The position numbers were made by a program, and so were the translations under genes. This document shows positions 17,019 to 25,441 of a stretch of DNA of 64,000 nt, piece by piece. This DNA comes from Chloroflexota bacterium. GTDB lineage: Bacteria; Chloroflexota; UBA11872; UBA12225; JAJDUF01. The stretch's first letter is position 1. Each line of letters opens with the position of its first letter. Location of the stretch: NCBI GenBank assembly GCA_022826725.1, contig JAJDUF010000022.1, positions 1-64,000 of the forward strand, given 5' to 3'. The notes below the pieces were generated by a model. That model did no database searches. It saw only the letters and a program-made list of their open reading frames with translations, and was not told where the DNA came from.

Positions 17019-17130
17019 CGTCATTCCCCCGAAAGCGGGAATCTACCCCTCTCCCCCTGGGAGAGGGCCGGGGTGAGGGCAGACTCCTCCTCTCCATATG
17101 TATGGAGAGGAGGCCGGGACTGAGGAGTGA
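17019..17130. repeat. Interspersed repeats in the btuF leader
   Basis: A cgtcattcccccgaaagcggg palindrome (about 17019-17043) is followed by two cccctctccc...gagagg elements up to about 17125. They lie between the riboswitch and btuF, lengthening the leader. Confidence 0.7.
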
Positions 17131-17321
17131 GACCAAGCTAGGACGTGACCGGGCGGCGACGGTTAGCAGTACCGGCGCCCAGAGTCGGCGGTGCGGCCTA
17201 GCGTTGGTGGGTAGTGCATCCGCCCGGCGGACGAATTCACTGCGGCGGGCATGTGGAGAGAGGGAGTGCCTCTCGATGGAGCTTCATCATGGGGATGCCG
17301 TCTCCTTTCTCTCGAAGGTCT

Positions 17322-17480
17322 GGCACAACCCGGAGGCGGGTAATCTGGCTTGGCGCACCGCTCGACAACCTCCGGCCGGTTGTCGGCGCTCGCGCCTCAC
17401 AGTTGCGGGACAGCGCCGGTTTTGCACCGGACTTCCCCCGTTTGCCCTCCGTGCTGCAACGGAAGGCCCTCCAGGCAGCT
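17322..17480 (-). ncRNA. Cobalamin (B12) riboswitch
   Basis: Read on the minus strand, the region contains gggaagtccggtgcaaaacc, then cgctgtcccgcaactgtgag, and, after a variable stem, gccaagccagattacccgcc. These are the conserved core pieces of the AdoCbl riboswitch: the GGxxxCGGTG...ACCGG hairpin, the GCTGxCCCGCAACTGTGA strand and the B12-box-like GCCAxxxCAGxxTACC-GCC. It points towards btuF, btuC and btuD. The distance to the btuF start is unusually long (about 410 bases) and contains repeats; an expression-platform hairpin within 17130-17320 was not resolved. Confidence 0.92.
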
Positions 17481-17499
17481 AGTGCAGTGAACGTGCAGC

Positions 17500-17711
17500 A
17501 TCCCGTAGGATACCGTATCGGCGCGCAGGCGGCTAGGATGAGCGGGGTGGGCAGGCCCCCCTATGGCCCCCCCGTCCCGACGGGGGGCCGGTATCTTCCC
17601 TCCCCTGGAGCTTGCTCCGGGGGATGGTTAGGGAGGGGGCCAGGGGATGATTCCCGTATGGAGAAGCGTACCTACCCCAGTCAGGAAGGGGGGTTGGGGG
17701 TAGGTCTGGGC
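17500..17711. repeat. G/C-run repeat cluster between riboswitch and phage-type genes
   Basis: Several consecutive elements: ccccctatggcccccccgtcc, ttccctcccctggagcttgc...gggatggttagggagggggcc, and cctaccccagtcaggaaggg. All have relatives elsewhere in the window. No gene is seen. Confidence 0.65.
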
Positions 17712-18143
17712 CTACTGCTCCACGGCGACGATGCGGGTTTCCCATTCCAGCAGGAATTGCCCATCCAGCGGACTCCACCGATCCTCCATCTCCTCAATGG
17801 CCACGGTGTAGGAGTCCCCCTCCGGGTCGTCGAGCGTCATGGCTTCGTTGACGCGGGCCGCATAGGCTCTGATCATGTCGTGGTAGTCGGTAGCGGAGTA
17901 CGCGACGGGCACGCCGTGTACGTCCACCAGGCCACCGCGGCAGAGGACGACGAACTCGAAGACCCGCTTGCCGGCCGCCAGCGGCGACGTTGGAATGGGC
18001 GTCTTGACGTTTGTGCCGGTGTACCACACCTTCGGCAGCCAGGTCCGGAAGCTGTCCGGCTTGATGAAAAACCCGAACGCTTCACCCAGATTGACGTTGA
18101 AGCTGCTCAACCGAATGTTGCAATCTACGCCTATTGTCGCCAT
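17712..18143 (-). CDS. Phage-like structural protein of unknown role (block A, gene 4)
   Basis: 143 residues starting MATIGVDCNIRLSSFNVNLGE. It is soluble, with mixed beta content and an acidic C-terminus (LLEWETRIVAVEQ). I do not recognise a named family. It is the last of four tightly arranged minus-strand genes headed by a head-tail-connector-like protein, so a tail or tail-completion role is inferred from position alone. Confidence 0.5.
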   Translation of the reverse strand: MATIGVDCNIRLSSFNVNLGEAFGFFIKPDSFRTWLPKVWYTGTNVKTPIPTSPLAAGKRVFEFVVLCRGGLVDVHGVPVAYSATDYHDMIRAYAARVNEAMTLDDPEGDSYTVAIEEMEDRWSPLDGQFLLEWETRIVAVEQ

Positions 18144-18173
18144 GCGCTGTGTGCTCCCTCGATCAGACGCCTG

Positions 18174-18446
18174 CTACTCCGGGGTTGCCGCCACGCTACT
18201 CCGTGCGTCGGCCGGCGGCGGTTGCGTATCCGCGTTCCGGGTATACCGAGCCGCCGTGTTCTCCACGTGCGTATGGGCGTTGTATTTCGCCCGCAGGTCT
18301 TCCAGAATCTCTCCCAGACTGAGCGTGTAGGCCCGCAGCCGGTCCAGCTCCGCCGCCAAGTCCCGCCCGGTGGCGCCAAAGCCGACGCCTAGCTCTCCTT
18401 GCTCGGTGCCACTGTCGCCGCCGCCCAGCGGCAATGCTCCTGGCAT
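18174..18446 (-). CDS. Small phage-like protein with His-Thr-His motif (block A, gene 3)
   Basis: 90 residues. A Gly-rich N-terminus leads into a predicted helix (RDLAAELDRLRAYTLSLGEI), then KYNAHTHVENTAARYTRN. The xxAHTHxxxxxA segment is common near the ends of phage tail or baseplate proteins, where the His pair binds metal in trimers. The trimming and location between two phage-like genes support a phage origin. Exact role unknown. Confidence 0.5.
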   Translation of the reverse strand: MPGALPLGGGDSGTEQGELGVGFGATGRDLAAELDRLRAYTLSLGEILEDLRAKYNAHTHVENTAARYTRNADTQPPPADARSSVAATPE

Positions 18447-18495
18447 CGCTCTCTCCTTTGCCGCCGATCCGCACCCGCCCGCGCCGCTGCCGCCC

Positions 18496-18894
18496 TCACT
18501 TCAGGCGTCGCAGCTTGACCTGCCAGCGATTGCCCGGCCCCGTCGCGCCTACACCCAAGCCGATGCGAATGCGATCCAGCACGCGGTACCGCTCTGCCCG
18601 CTGCACCGCCGCTGCCGTCGCCGTGGCCGTGCGTGCAATCAGGATCAGCCGCGCCGGGAAGCTGGTGCTACCCGGCAGCACCAAGAGGGCGTCCCACGGT
18701 TTGCGAGTGACCGCACCGGCGCGATTGGCAACACCCGCCGGCACTTGGCCGAAGTCCTGCCAGAGGCAGTCGGTGATAGCCTGATACGTCACCGGCCCCG
18801 TGCCGCTCACCAAGACCACCGTCTCGGTGCGACCCTCCCTGATCCTGGCCCGATTGGCCTCGATGTGTGCGACTTTGCGACTATCCAACGGCAT
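18496..18894 (-). CDS. Phage-like protein, possible head-tail completion protein (block A, gene 2)
   Basis: 132 residues beginning MPLDSRKVAHIEANRARIREG. A core with VLVSGTGPVTYQAITDCLW and a basic C-terminus (RWQVKLRRLK) suggests a small mixed alpha/beta protein. It follows the connector-like gene, where head-tail stopper proteins usually sit. No family is recognised with certainty, so the role is positional inference. Confidence 0.45.
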   Translation of the reverse strand: MPLDSRKVAHIEANRARIREGRTETVVLVSGTGPVTYQAITDCLWQDFGQVPAGVANRAGAVTRKPWDALLVLPGSTSFPARLILIARTATATAAAVQRAERYRVLDRIRIGLGVGATGPGNRWQVKLRRLK

Positions 18895-18964
18895 CGCTCG
18901 CTGCTCCCTTTATGATTCCGTCCCACCGGCCCTTAATCTCTCCACGCGGACGCTGCGTTACGCG

Positions 18965-19663
18965 CTACGGCTCTCGGCCCGCAGCGGTGCGGGGCCACCG
19001 CGGCGCCGGGCGCGGTTCGCTCCACACCACGGTGGACGCCGCCTGCACCACCCGGCTGCGCTGCAAGTCGGCGAGCCGCGCCCGGAAGGTCGTCAGCGCG
19101 TGCTCGCCGCGCGCCCGCCATTCTGGCGCGATCATGCTGTCGTCAACTTGGGCAAACTGCGCCCCGTCCTGGTAGCGGAAGTTGTCGGCCGCCGGGGTCG
19201 AATAGGCCCACGCCGCGAACCCATAAGCGCCGAGCAGCAGGAGTTCGTCGCATTCCTCCGGCACGGTGGTACTCGTGGCGCCATCGAGACCGTCCATCGT
19301 GTGGCCCTTGGCCCACTGCACCAAGACATCCTCCGCGGCCGACGGCGGCGCAGTGACCAGCAAGGTCACGCTCTGCTTATCCGGTGCCAGCTCGAAGCGC
19401 CGCCACCGGCGCGGATGCGCTCCCGTTGGCCACTCCACCGCCTCCACCTCCCACAGACCGGCCAGACCGGAGAGGTCAACGCGGCGGCTATCCGCGGTGG
19501 TACGCAACGTTGCCTCCTGCACGTCAGGCAGCGCCCGCGAAAGCTCGGTGAGCGCTCGCGTGATAGCGCGGTCGAGGTCGGCGTCGGAAAAGCGTTCCCG
19601 AGCGCCGGTCGGATCGTTGAGGTCCAGACGAAGATCGGCCCGCAAGGTCGTGAGCGTTGTCAT
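18965..19663 (-). CDS. Phage head-tail connector/adaptor-like protein (block A, gene 1)
   Basis: 232 residues starting MTTLTTLRADLRLDLND. The N-terminus matches the usual opening of phage head-tail adaptors: a helix with LRxDLxD, then FSDADLDRAITRALTELSR, a domain that packs on the portal. The middle contains a beta segment (VTLLVTAPP) and a second helical part (EECDELLLLGAYGFAAWAYS). It leads a minus-strand block of four phage-like genes with no integrase, terminase or lysis gene. In sequence order it would follow the portal and capsid genes found at 47.6-51.2 kb. Confidence 0.6.
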   Translation of the reverse strand: MTTLTTLRADLRLDLNDPTGARERFSDADLDRAITRALTELSRALPDVQEATLRTTADSRRVDLSGLAGLWEVEAVEWPTGAHPRRWRRFELAPDKQSVTLLVTAPPSAAEDVLVQWAKGHTMDGLDGATSTTVPEECDELLLLGAYGFAAWAYSTPAADNFRYQDGAQFAQVDDSMIAPEWRARGEHALTTFRARLADLQRSRVVQAASTVVWSEPRPAPRWPRTAAGREP

Positions 19664-20128
19664 ACTGTGTCCTTCCTGCCCCGCGCCTCAGGTAGCGCCG
19701 TTGGCACGAGGCCGGTTCAACGAGCCATATCCACCACGCGCCAGCGGCCACAACGGGCGGTCGCCCCTTCATCACTCCGGCTTACGCCAGAGTCCAGCGG
19801 GGGGACGGCACGTTCCCTCCCCTGGAGTTGGCTCCGGGGGAGGGTAGGGAGCTGACAAGGGTAGGTTTTTTGTAGGGGCGCAACATGTTGCGCCCACGCC
19901 CCCGTCATTCCGGCGGAAGCCGCCATCCAGGCTCCCAGCCACCGTTCGCCACACAGCGCCCGCTTCCCTGGAGGGCAGCGGCGGACCGGCTCCGCCAGCG
20001 CTCCCCTGCCCTGCCAGGGAAGGGGCCGGGGGGTAGGTCCACCCCCGGCCAGCGAGAAACCTACCCCTGTCAGGGGTTAGGGAGGGGGCCAATGCTAGTG
20101 GTCAGTGGCCGCGGGCTGGGCCATCCAC
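19664..20128. repeat. Gap of interspersed repeats between phage block A and comEA
   Basis: Contains actccggcttacgccagagt (about 19777), a ccctcccctggagttggctc element, the gtaggggcgcaacatgttgc palindrome (about 19873), cgtcattccggcggaagccg (about 19902) and a pair of ccctgccagggaaggggccg-type elements up to about 20095. No convincing gene. Confidence 0.7.
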
Positions 20129-20803
20129 CTACTCGAAGGCGAGGTGCGGGGCGGCACGCCGGAGCAGCGCCGCGCCCACCCCGGCCTGACGCACCTCATC
20201 AAGCGCCCGGTAGGGGCCATGGAGCGTGCGGTGCTCCACGATCTTGCGGGCGGAGACGATTCCGATGCCCGGCAAGGCTTCCAATTCGGCGATTGTCGCG
20301 GTATTGACATTGACCCGTCGTCCGTCCGCGGCCGGCGCCGCGCTTGGCGATCCTGCCGCGGCGGCCGGACTACGCGGTGCTGCGGCCGGCGGCAACGCTG
20401 GTAGCGGTGCTTGCCCGCCCTCCGGCGTACCGGGGCGCGTGGAGATATGGACGTGCATCTCGTCTTGCAAACGGACGGCGAGGTTGATCCGCAACGTATC
20501 CGCCTCCGGGTTCAAGCCGCCCGCCCGCGCCACCACGTCTACTACCCGATCACCCGGCGCAATCGGGTAGACCCCCGGTTGGGCGACCTCGCCGGTGACG
20601 TAGACCTTGGCGTCCTCAGCCGCCGCCGGCGCCGCCAGCACCTCAAACGCCGGCTGCTGGCGACGTTGGCAGCCCAACGCGACCAGCAGAACGGCAAACA
20701 TCGCCGCGAGCGCCAGCGCCGCAGCCATGCGCCAGCGCCTTGGCGGCGGTGCAGCTTCCGCGGCCGCTGCCGCACCCGCCACCTCCTGTTGATCTTTATT
20801 CAT
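20129..20803 (-). CDS. comEA: ComEA-type DNA-binding protein with SLBB and helix-hairpin-helix domains
   Basis: 224 residues. One transmembrane helix at about residues 24-46 anchors it in the membrane. An SLBB domain follows (VYVTGEVAQPGVYPIAPGDRV), then a Pro/Ala linker, and a C-terminal HhH domain (VNVNTATIAELEALPGIGIVS and ARKIVEHR). This is the ComEA layout: an extracytoplasmic DNA receptor for transformation. No comEC is next to it here. The upstream stretch (20804-20850) is strikingly A+T-rich, probably the promoter area. The start codon choice is uncertain because no strong ribosome-binding site precedes the ATG. Confidence 0.86.
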   Translation of the reverse strand: MNKDQQEVAGAAAAAEAAPPPRRWRMAAALALAAMFAVLLVALGCQRRQQPAFEVLAAPAAAEDAKVYVTGEVAQPGVYPIAPGDRVVDVVARAGGLNPEADTLRINLAVRLQDEMHVHISTRPGTPEGGQAPLPALPPAAAPRSPAAAAGSPSAAPAADGRRVNVNTATIAELEALPGIGIVSARKIVEHRTLHGPYRALDEVRQAGVGAALLRRAAPHLAFE

Positions 20804-20970
20804 ATCTCATCACATCATATAATATCATATATAGAGCGTGCAATGCAGTCATCCTGACCATCACTCTATCCCGAAAATCCTGATGCAGACAAAAACCTTT
20901 CCTTGTCAGGGTCCAGAGGAGGCCGGGGGATGAGGCGATTAGGCTTCCGCCGTCGCTTCTGCCACTATAG

Positions 20971-21651
20971 GTGGACGTGACTGACGTTTCTGCCGCCGCC
21001 GATAGCCCTGCCCCGGGACAGCGCGTCGTCAGGCTCCTCGCGCGGCTGCGCCAAACCTATCCTGGCGCCACCGTCACGCTCGACCATTGCGCCCACTGGC
21101 AGCTCTTGATCGCTACGATCTTGTCTGCCCAGCAAACCGATGAGCAGGTGAACCGCGTCACGCCGGACTTGTTCGCCCGATTCCCTTCGCCCCAAGCACT
21201 AGCCGCGGCGCCGCCGGACGAGATCGAGTACTACCTGCGGACCCTCGGCCTCTTCCGCGTCAAGGCCCGCTACATCCAGGGGACGTGCCGGCAGCTGGTG
21301 GCGGAGCACGCTGGCGAGGTGCCGGCGGACTTAGCGGCGCTGATCGCGCTCCCCGGTGTCGGCCGTAAAACGGCCCTGGTCGTGCTCGGACACGGCTTCG
21401 GGTTGGCCCCGGGCATCGTCGTGGATACGCATTGCATGAGGCTCAGCCGCCGCCTTGGCCTGACCGACCATCGTGACCCGCTCCGCGTCGAGCGTGATCT
21501 CCTCACCGTCGTCCCGGAGTCGGCGCGCATCGCCTGGACCGATCTGCTCATTGCCCACGGGCGCGCCGTCTGCACCGCTCGCCGGCCGCGCTGTAGCGAA
21601 TGCCCGGTCGCCGACCTCTGCCCCCGCGTCGGCGTCACGAACGCCGACTAG
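20971..21651 (+). CDS. nth: Endonuclease III
   Basis: 226 residues with a GTG start at 20971 (another GTG at 20977). It is a DNA glycosylase/AP lyase of base excision repair acting on oxidised pyrimidines. The helix-hairpin-helix LPGVGRKTALVVLG supplies the catalytic Lys, and VDTHCMRLSRRLGL supplies the catalytic Asp. The C-terminal CTARRPRCSECPVADLC has the C-x6-C-x2-C-x5-C spacing of the [4Fe-4S] loop. Normal length for the family. Stands alone, divergent from comEA. Confidence 0.96.
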   Translation: MDVTDVSAAADSPAPGQRVVRLLARLRQTYPGATVTLDHCAHWQLLIATILSAQQTDEQVNRVTPDLFARFPSPQALAAAPPDEIEYYLRTLGLFRVKARYIQGTCRQLVAEHAGEVPADLAALIALPGVGRKTALVVLGHGFGLAPGIVVDTHCMRLSRRLGLTDHRDPLRVERDLLTVVPESARIAWTDLLIAHGRAVCTARRPRCSECPVADLCPRVGVTNAD

Positions 21652-21654
21652 TGG

Positions 21655-21745
21655 TGGCCCCCCTATGGCCCCCCCGCCGCGGCAGGAGGACGGTAGTTCC
21701 TTCCCCTGTCGGGACGTGGGAGGGCGAGGGTGGGGGCTGCCAATG
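21655..21745. repeat. Interspersed G/C-run repeat
   Basis: Form ccccctatggcccccccgcc, then ttccttcccctgtcgggacg and gggagggcgagggtgggggc. Nearly the same as copies at 33525-33615 and 42860-42945. It lies between two convergent genes, where it could act as a bidirectional transcription barrier. Confidence 0.75.
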
Positions 21746-21755
21746 TCAACGAGGA

Positions 21756-22859
21756 CTAGCGGAAGTTGCTGCGCGGGAACACCGGCCAGACCGTCTCGAC
21801 TAGGCCGTTGCGGATGCCGTACAGCTCGTCGTGCAGGAAGACGGTCATGTCCCCATAGCCGGCGTAGATCACGACTTTGTCCCCCACCTGCACGGAGTCG
21901 TTCGGCGTATCCAGCTCGATCTTGCCGTGCTCCGCCGACAGGCTGAGACTTGTGACGTTTTCGATGTCGCGGGGATGGGGGTTCACCACCGGCTGCCCAA
22001 AAGCTTTGAAGCCGCTGTCCACGATGATGCGCTGCAGGGTGGGCCGGCTGACGACCGTCGCCAGCAGACTGAGCGCGATGGGATGATCCACGCCGCGGCT
22101 CCGGTACTGCATGTCGCAGAAGATGCCGCCGCCGGCCTGCACCTCAGTGACGCCGGGCAGCGTTGCCGTGTGGTGGTAGGTGAGCGTGCCACCGCAGCTC
22201 ACGATCTCGCACGGCAGTCCCGCCGCGCGGCACTGTTCGGCCGTCTCAACGAGCAGGCCGACCGCGTACTCGATCCCGCGTTTTTTCTCCTCCGGGTCCT
22301 CAATCCGTCCGGTATGGCCTTCCCAAGCCATCACCCCGCGCAACGTGAGACCCGGTAGCTCGTGCAGCCGACGGGCAAAGTTCACCGCCGGCTCGTGAGG
22401 CGAGAGACCGCAGCGGTCCATACCGACGTTCACCTCAACGAGGACGTTGATGCTCACCCCCTCAGCCGCGGCGGCGGCACTGAGCGCCAGCGCATTGCCC
22501 GGACTTTCTACTGCCACCAGGACCGTCGTGCCGCGTTGCACGAGCGCGACCAATCGCTCGATCTTGCGCGTGCCCACCACCTGGTTGGCGATCAGGATAT
22601 TGTCCACGCCGGCGGCGGCCATTGCCTCTGCGTCGCCCAGCTTGGCGCAGGTCACGCCCAACGCCCCGGCCGCCAGTTCCTGCTTGGCGATGGCCGGCAC
22701 CTTGACGCCCTTGGTATGCGGCCGCCAATTCACGCCATGCCGTCCCATAAAGCTCGCCATGTGGCGGATATTGGCTTCCATAATGTCCAGGTCAACCAAC
22801 AGGGCCGGCGTATCCAACTCCTCTACCGGCTGACCGATGAGCGCACTCTGGCTGGTCAT
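21756..22859 (-). CDS. PLP-dependent D-threonine aldolase / D-serine dehydratase-like (DSD1 family) enzyme
   Basis: 367 residues. Fold type III PLP enzyme with alanine-racemase-like barrel. The N-terminal LDTPALLVDLDIMEANI is the family opening, and WRPHTKGVKVPAIAKQEL provides the Schiff-base lysine. Further signatures are VEVNVGMDRCGL and the C-terminal metal-site region YAGYGDMTVFLHDELYG. Members cleave or dehydrate D-beta-hydroxyamino acids; whether this is an aldolase or dehydratase cannot be told. No operon partner; the gene has a ATG start with GGAGGAACC immediately upstream. Confidence 0.85.
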   Translation of the reverse strand: MTSQSALIGQPVEELDTPALLVDLDIMEANIRHMASFMGRHGVNWRPHTKGVKVPAIAKQELAAGALGVTCAKLGDAEAMAAAGVDNILIANQVVGTRKIERLVALVQRGTTVLVAVESPGNALALSAAAAAEGVSINVLVEVNVGMDRCGLSPHEPAVNFARRLHELPGLTLRGVMAWEGHTGRIEDPEEKKRGIEYAVGLLVETAEQCRAAGLPCEIVSCGGTLTYHHTATLPGVTEVQAGGGIFCDMQYRSRGVDHPIALSLLATVVSRPTLQRIIVDSGFKAFGQPVVNPHPRDIENVTSLSLSAEHGKIELDTPNDSVQVGDKVVIYAGYGDMTVFLHDELYGIRNGLVETVWPVFPRSNFR

Positions 22860-23025
22860 GGTTCCTCCTCACACGTAGCTAGGTAGTGTTCCGGGTGGCC
22901 GCGGCGGCGTACTGCTGCTCCGATCTCCGCACGCTCCCGCATGGCGCGCTAACGCAAGTTAAGCGGTGGCGCAACGATACCATGCCTGCCCTCAACCACA
23001 CAGGAGAACAGCGGTGAGTGGCCTC

Positions 23026-23090
23026 GATTGCGGCGGAAGCCGTAATGACGGCTGACGGCTGATAGCTGAGGGCTGATAGCTCGTTAGCTC
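23026..23090. repeat. Palindrome plus direct repeat at the 3' end of the exonuclease gene
   Basis: A gattgcggcggaagccgtaa palindrome is followed by gctgacggctgatagctgag and a second ggctgatagct unit. A further copy, agctgacggctgatagcta (about 23929-23947), sits just before the start of the same gene in the same orientation, so the gene is bracketed by direct repeats. Confidence 0.7.
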
Positions 23091-23899
23091 CGATTCGGCC
23101 ACCAGGTCGCCACGATGCGGTCGAGACGAAAGGTGCGCTCGTCGTCGCGCAGGTGGCAGTAGGCGACGAGGTACAGCCCTTCCACGTAGAGCGGACTGAT
23201 GACCCGCTCGCTGGTCCCGCGTGGCCCAGCGTAGCGCATAGTGACGGGACTCCTGTCGCGCACGGCGGTTGCGAGTGGTTCGGGCAGGCCGCTCGCGCCC
23301 ATGGCGCGGTCCGGCGGCGGGACGCGGCGTGCGGCCAGGAAGTCTCCGAGCGTCTGGTAGCCAAACTCGCGTAGCTCATCAATCATGCGTTGTAGCACGT
23401 GGTAGGTGGCCCACACGTCGCCATCCGCCCGGTGTAGGTCCGGCGCCGACACGCCCAGTTGCAAGGCCACATCACGCAGGCCGTTGCGCCGAAACCGGAA
23501 GCAGCGGCGCGCCAATTCCAGCGTATCGAGAGCCTGCATCGTCGGGAACCGCGTCCCGGCGCGGCGATACTCCGCCCGCAAGAAACCTACGTCGAACGGT
23601 ACGTTGTGTACCACCAGCACCGCCCCGTCGAGCGCAGCGTTGATCTGAGCGATGAGCGTTCCGAATGGCGGAGCGTCGGCAACCTCTTGATCCTCGATGC
23701 GGTTCACGGCGTAAGCACCGGGGCTAATGGGCCGTCCGGGGTTGACCAGCGATACCCACAGGCGCGGCGCTTCCCCCGGATCAACGCGCAGGACAGCGAT
23801 CTCACATACGCGGTCGCCGGCCTGCGGGTTCAGCCCCGTCGTCTCCACGTCCACCACGGCGAGCGGAACGTCCTCGATGAGTGTTTCCGGCGCAAACAT
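23084..23899 (-). CDS. DnaQ-like DEDDh exonuclease fused to a WYL domain
   Basis: 271 residues from ATG 23899 (possible GTG/TTG further up at 23917-23920). Residues 12-175 are a DEDDh 3'-5' exonuclease: VVDVETTGL gives Asp17 and Glu19, HNVPFDVGFL gives Asp103, and HRADGDVWATY gives His157 and Asp161. Residues about 205-265 are a WYL domain (VTMRYAGPRGTSERVISPLYV, truncated here, then GLYLVAYCHLRDDERTFRLDRI). WYL domains normally sense ligands or nucleic acid ends in transcription regulators and defence systems. There is no HTH, so this is not a classic WYL regulator. Faces a DNA methyltransferase gene on the other strand. Confidence 0.85.
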   Translation of the reverse strand: MFAPETLIEDVPLAVVDVETTGLNPQAGDRVCEIAVLRVDPGEAPRLWVSLVNPGRPISPGAYAVNRIEDQEVADAPPFGTLIAQINAALDGAVLVVHNVPFDVGFLRAEYRRAGTRFPTMQALDTLELARRCFRFRRNGLRDVALQLGVSAPDLHRADGDVWATYHVLQRMIDELREFGYQTLGDFLAARRVPPPDRAMGASGLPEPLATAVRDRSPVTMRYAGPRGTSERVISPLYVEGLYLVAYCHLRDDERTFRLDRIVATWWPNRS

Positions 23900-24055
23900 C
23901 TCGATAACCCGGAGCACCAAAGCCGAAAGCTGACGGCTGATAGCTAATATCTACCCACCGCTATCATGCCCGTTGGCGCACCGTACCGCAAGCGCTCTGC
24001 CGGCCAATACCCTGGCAAGTTGCGGCCGGGCGGCACAGCTTGTACATTCCCCGCC

Positions 24056-25441
24056 ATGAATACCGTGTGGACATTGCCGCAGCAGTCTCAACGTGCCGCC
24101 GCGGCGCCACTTGCGGCGCCGCTTTTACCCGTGCCAATTCGTCTTCAAGCCAACGGCACGCGCCGCGTCGTCGAGGGCGACCTGGCCCCGGATAGGGAGA
24201 TCGAGACCGGCTCGCGCCTGCTCATCATCAGTCGCCACCAGTCGTACCTGACGCACGGTCTCCACAAGTACCCGGCCAAGTTCTTCCCCGAGCTACCGCG
24301 GTGGGCCGTCCGCCGTTACGCCCGCGAAGGCCCGGTCATTGACCCGATGTGCGGCTCCGGGACCGTCAATATCGAGGCGTTGCTGACCAGGCAGCCCTCG
24401 ATTGGCGCGGATGTAGACCCCTTTGCCCGCCTCTTGGCCGGCGTCAAGACCACGCCGCTGTCGGCGCAAACCCTAGCCAAAATCTGGGAGTGGCTCGTCG
24501 CCGCCATCTGGGAGCGCACGCCTCCGGTGCAGTTGGCGCTGCCCGACTTTCCGCGGCGTGATTCCCTGTGGTTCCGCCCGGACATCTCTGAAGAGTTGGG
24601 GCTGATCCGCGGCGCCATCCTCGCCATTCCCTTCTGGAAGCAGTTCCGTCTCCGCCGGGCCGACCGGAAACAATATCGGGACTTCTTCCTCGTGGCGATG
24701 TCGTCCATTGTCCGTGCCGTCTCCAACGCCGATAACAACTGCACCCGGACCGTGGTGCGCGCCAAGCTGAACAAGCGCATCATCCCCGGCATGGCGCTGG
24801 AGTTGTTCCGCAAGGCCGCCGAGCAGAGCATTGCCCGCATGGCCGAGTTCGAAGCGGTCTGTCCGCGCGATGTCCCGGTCGAGATCGTGAACGAGGATGC
24901 GCGGGCACTGTCCCGCCCCGACGAGTCCGTTGAGTTGGCCGTCACCTCGCCACCGTATATCAACGCCGTGGACTATCCGCGCACCCACCAGTTGGAAATG
25001 AGCTGGCTGGAGCTGTGGCCGGATGGCCCGATGGCAAACCTCAAGCGCCATCACATCGGCACCGAGGTGGTCCGCGCCAAGGAATACGCCGACCTCCGGC
25101 AGACCGGCATTGTGGACCTCGACGCGCTGCTCGCCGACATTTACGCGGTGGACCGGCGGCGCTCGTTCATCATCTACAAGTATTTCGAGGATATGCGCCG
25201 CAACCTCGAACAGGTGCGGCGCGTGCTGCGGCCGGGCGGACGCTATGTTGTCGTCGTCGGCAACAACATCATTCGTCAGCGCCTCGTACCGACGCACCAG
25301 TTTCTGGCCGAGATCGCGGAAGCGGTCGGTTTCGAGCTAGAGACGTATTTCTGTTCGGAAGTGATCCGCCACTTCATCAAGGTGCCGCGCAAAGAGCGGA
25401 TCAACGACGACTGGGTGCTCGTGCTGAAGAAGCGTCCTTAG
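24056..25441 (+). CDS. DNA methyltransferase (amino-group, SPPY type), no restriction partner
   Basis: 461 residues from ATG 24056; the frame opens at 23966 but the extra 30 residues are not conserved-looking. The N-terminus contains LHKYPAKFFPELPRW. Motif I is DPMCGSGTVNIEALL (SAM binding), followed by ADVDPFARLLAG. The catalytic motif IV is TSPPYINAVDYP. The order I then IV and the SPPY form fit N4-cytosine or N6-adenine methylation; the target cannot be told. A 180-residue insert between the motifs is helical and probably part of target recognition. No endonuclease or specificity gene is adjacent, so it looks solitary. Divergent from the exonuclease-WYL gene. Confidence 0.85.
   Translation: MNTVWTLPQQSQRAAAAPLAAPLLPVPIRLQANGTRRVVEGDLAPDREIETGSRLLIISRHQSYLTHGLHKYPAKFFPELPRWAVRRYAREGPVIDPMCGSGTVNIEALLTRQPSIGADVDPFARLLAGVKTTPLSAQTLAKIWEWLVAAIWERTPPVQLALPDFPRRDSLWFRPDISEELGLIRGAILAIPFWKQFRLRRADRKQYRDFFLVAMSSIVRAVSNADNNCTRTVVRAKLNKRIIPGMALELFRKAAEQSIARMAEFEAVCPRDVPVEIVNEDARALSRPDESVELAVTSPPYINAVDYPRTHQLEMSWLELWPDGPMANLKRHHIGTEVVRAKEYADLRQTGIVDLDALLADIYAVDRRRSFIIYKYFEDMRRNLEQVRRVLRPGGRYVVVVGNNIIRQRLVPTHQFLAEIAEAVGFELETYFCSEVIRHFIKVPRKERINDDWVLVLKKRP

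Noticed and set aside
17214-18392. 392-codon plus-strand frame over the riboswitch and phage genes
   Set aside because: It reads antisense through the B12 riboswitch, the repeats and three minus-strand genes. No domain is seen.
24473-25297. 274-codon minus-strand frame in the DNA methyltransferase gene
   Set aside because: Shadow of the methyltransferase, whose motifs I and IV are both present on the plus strand.
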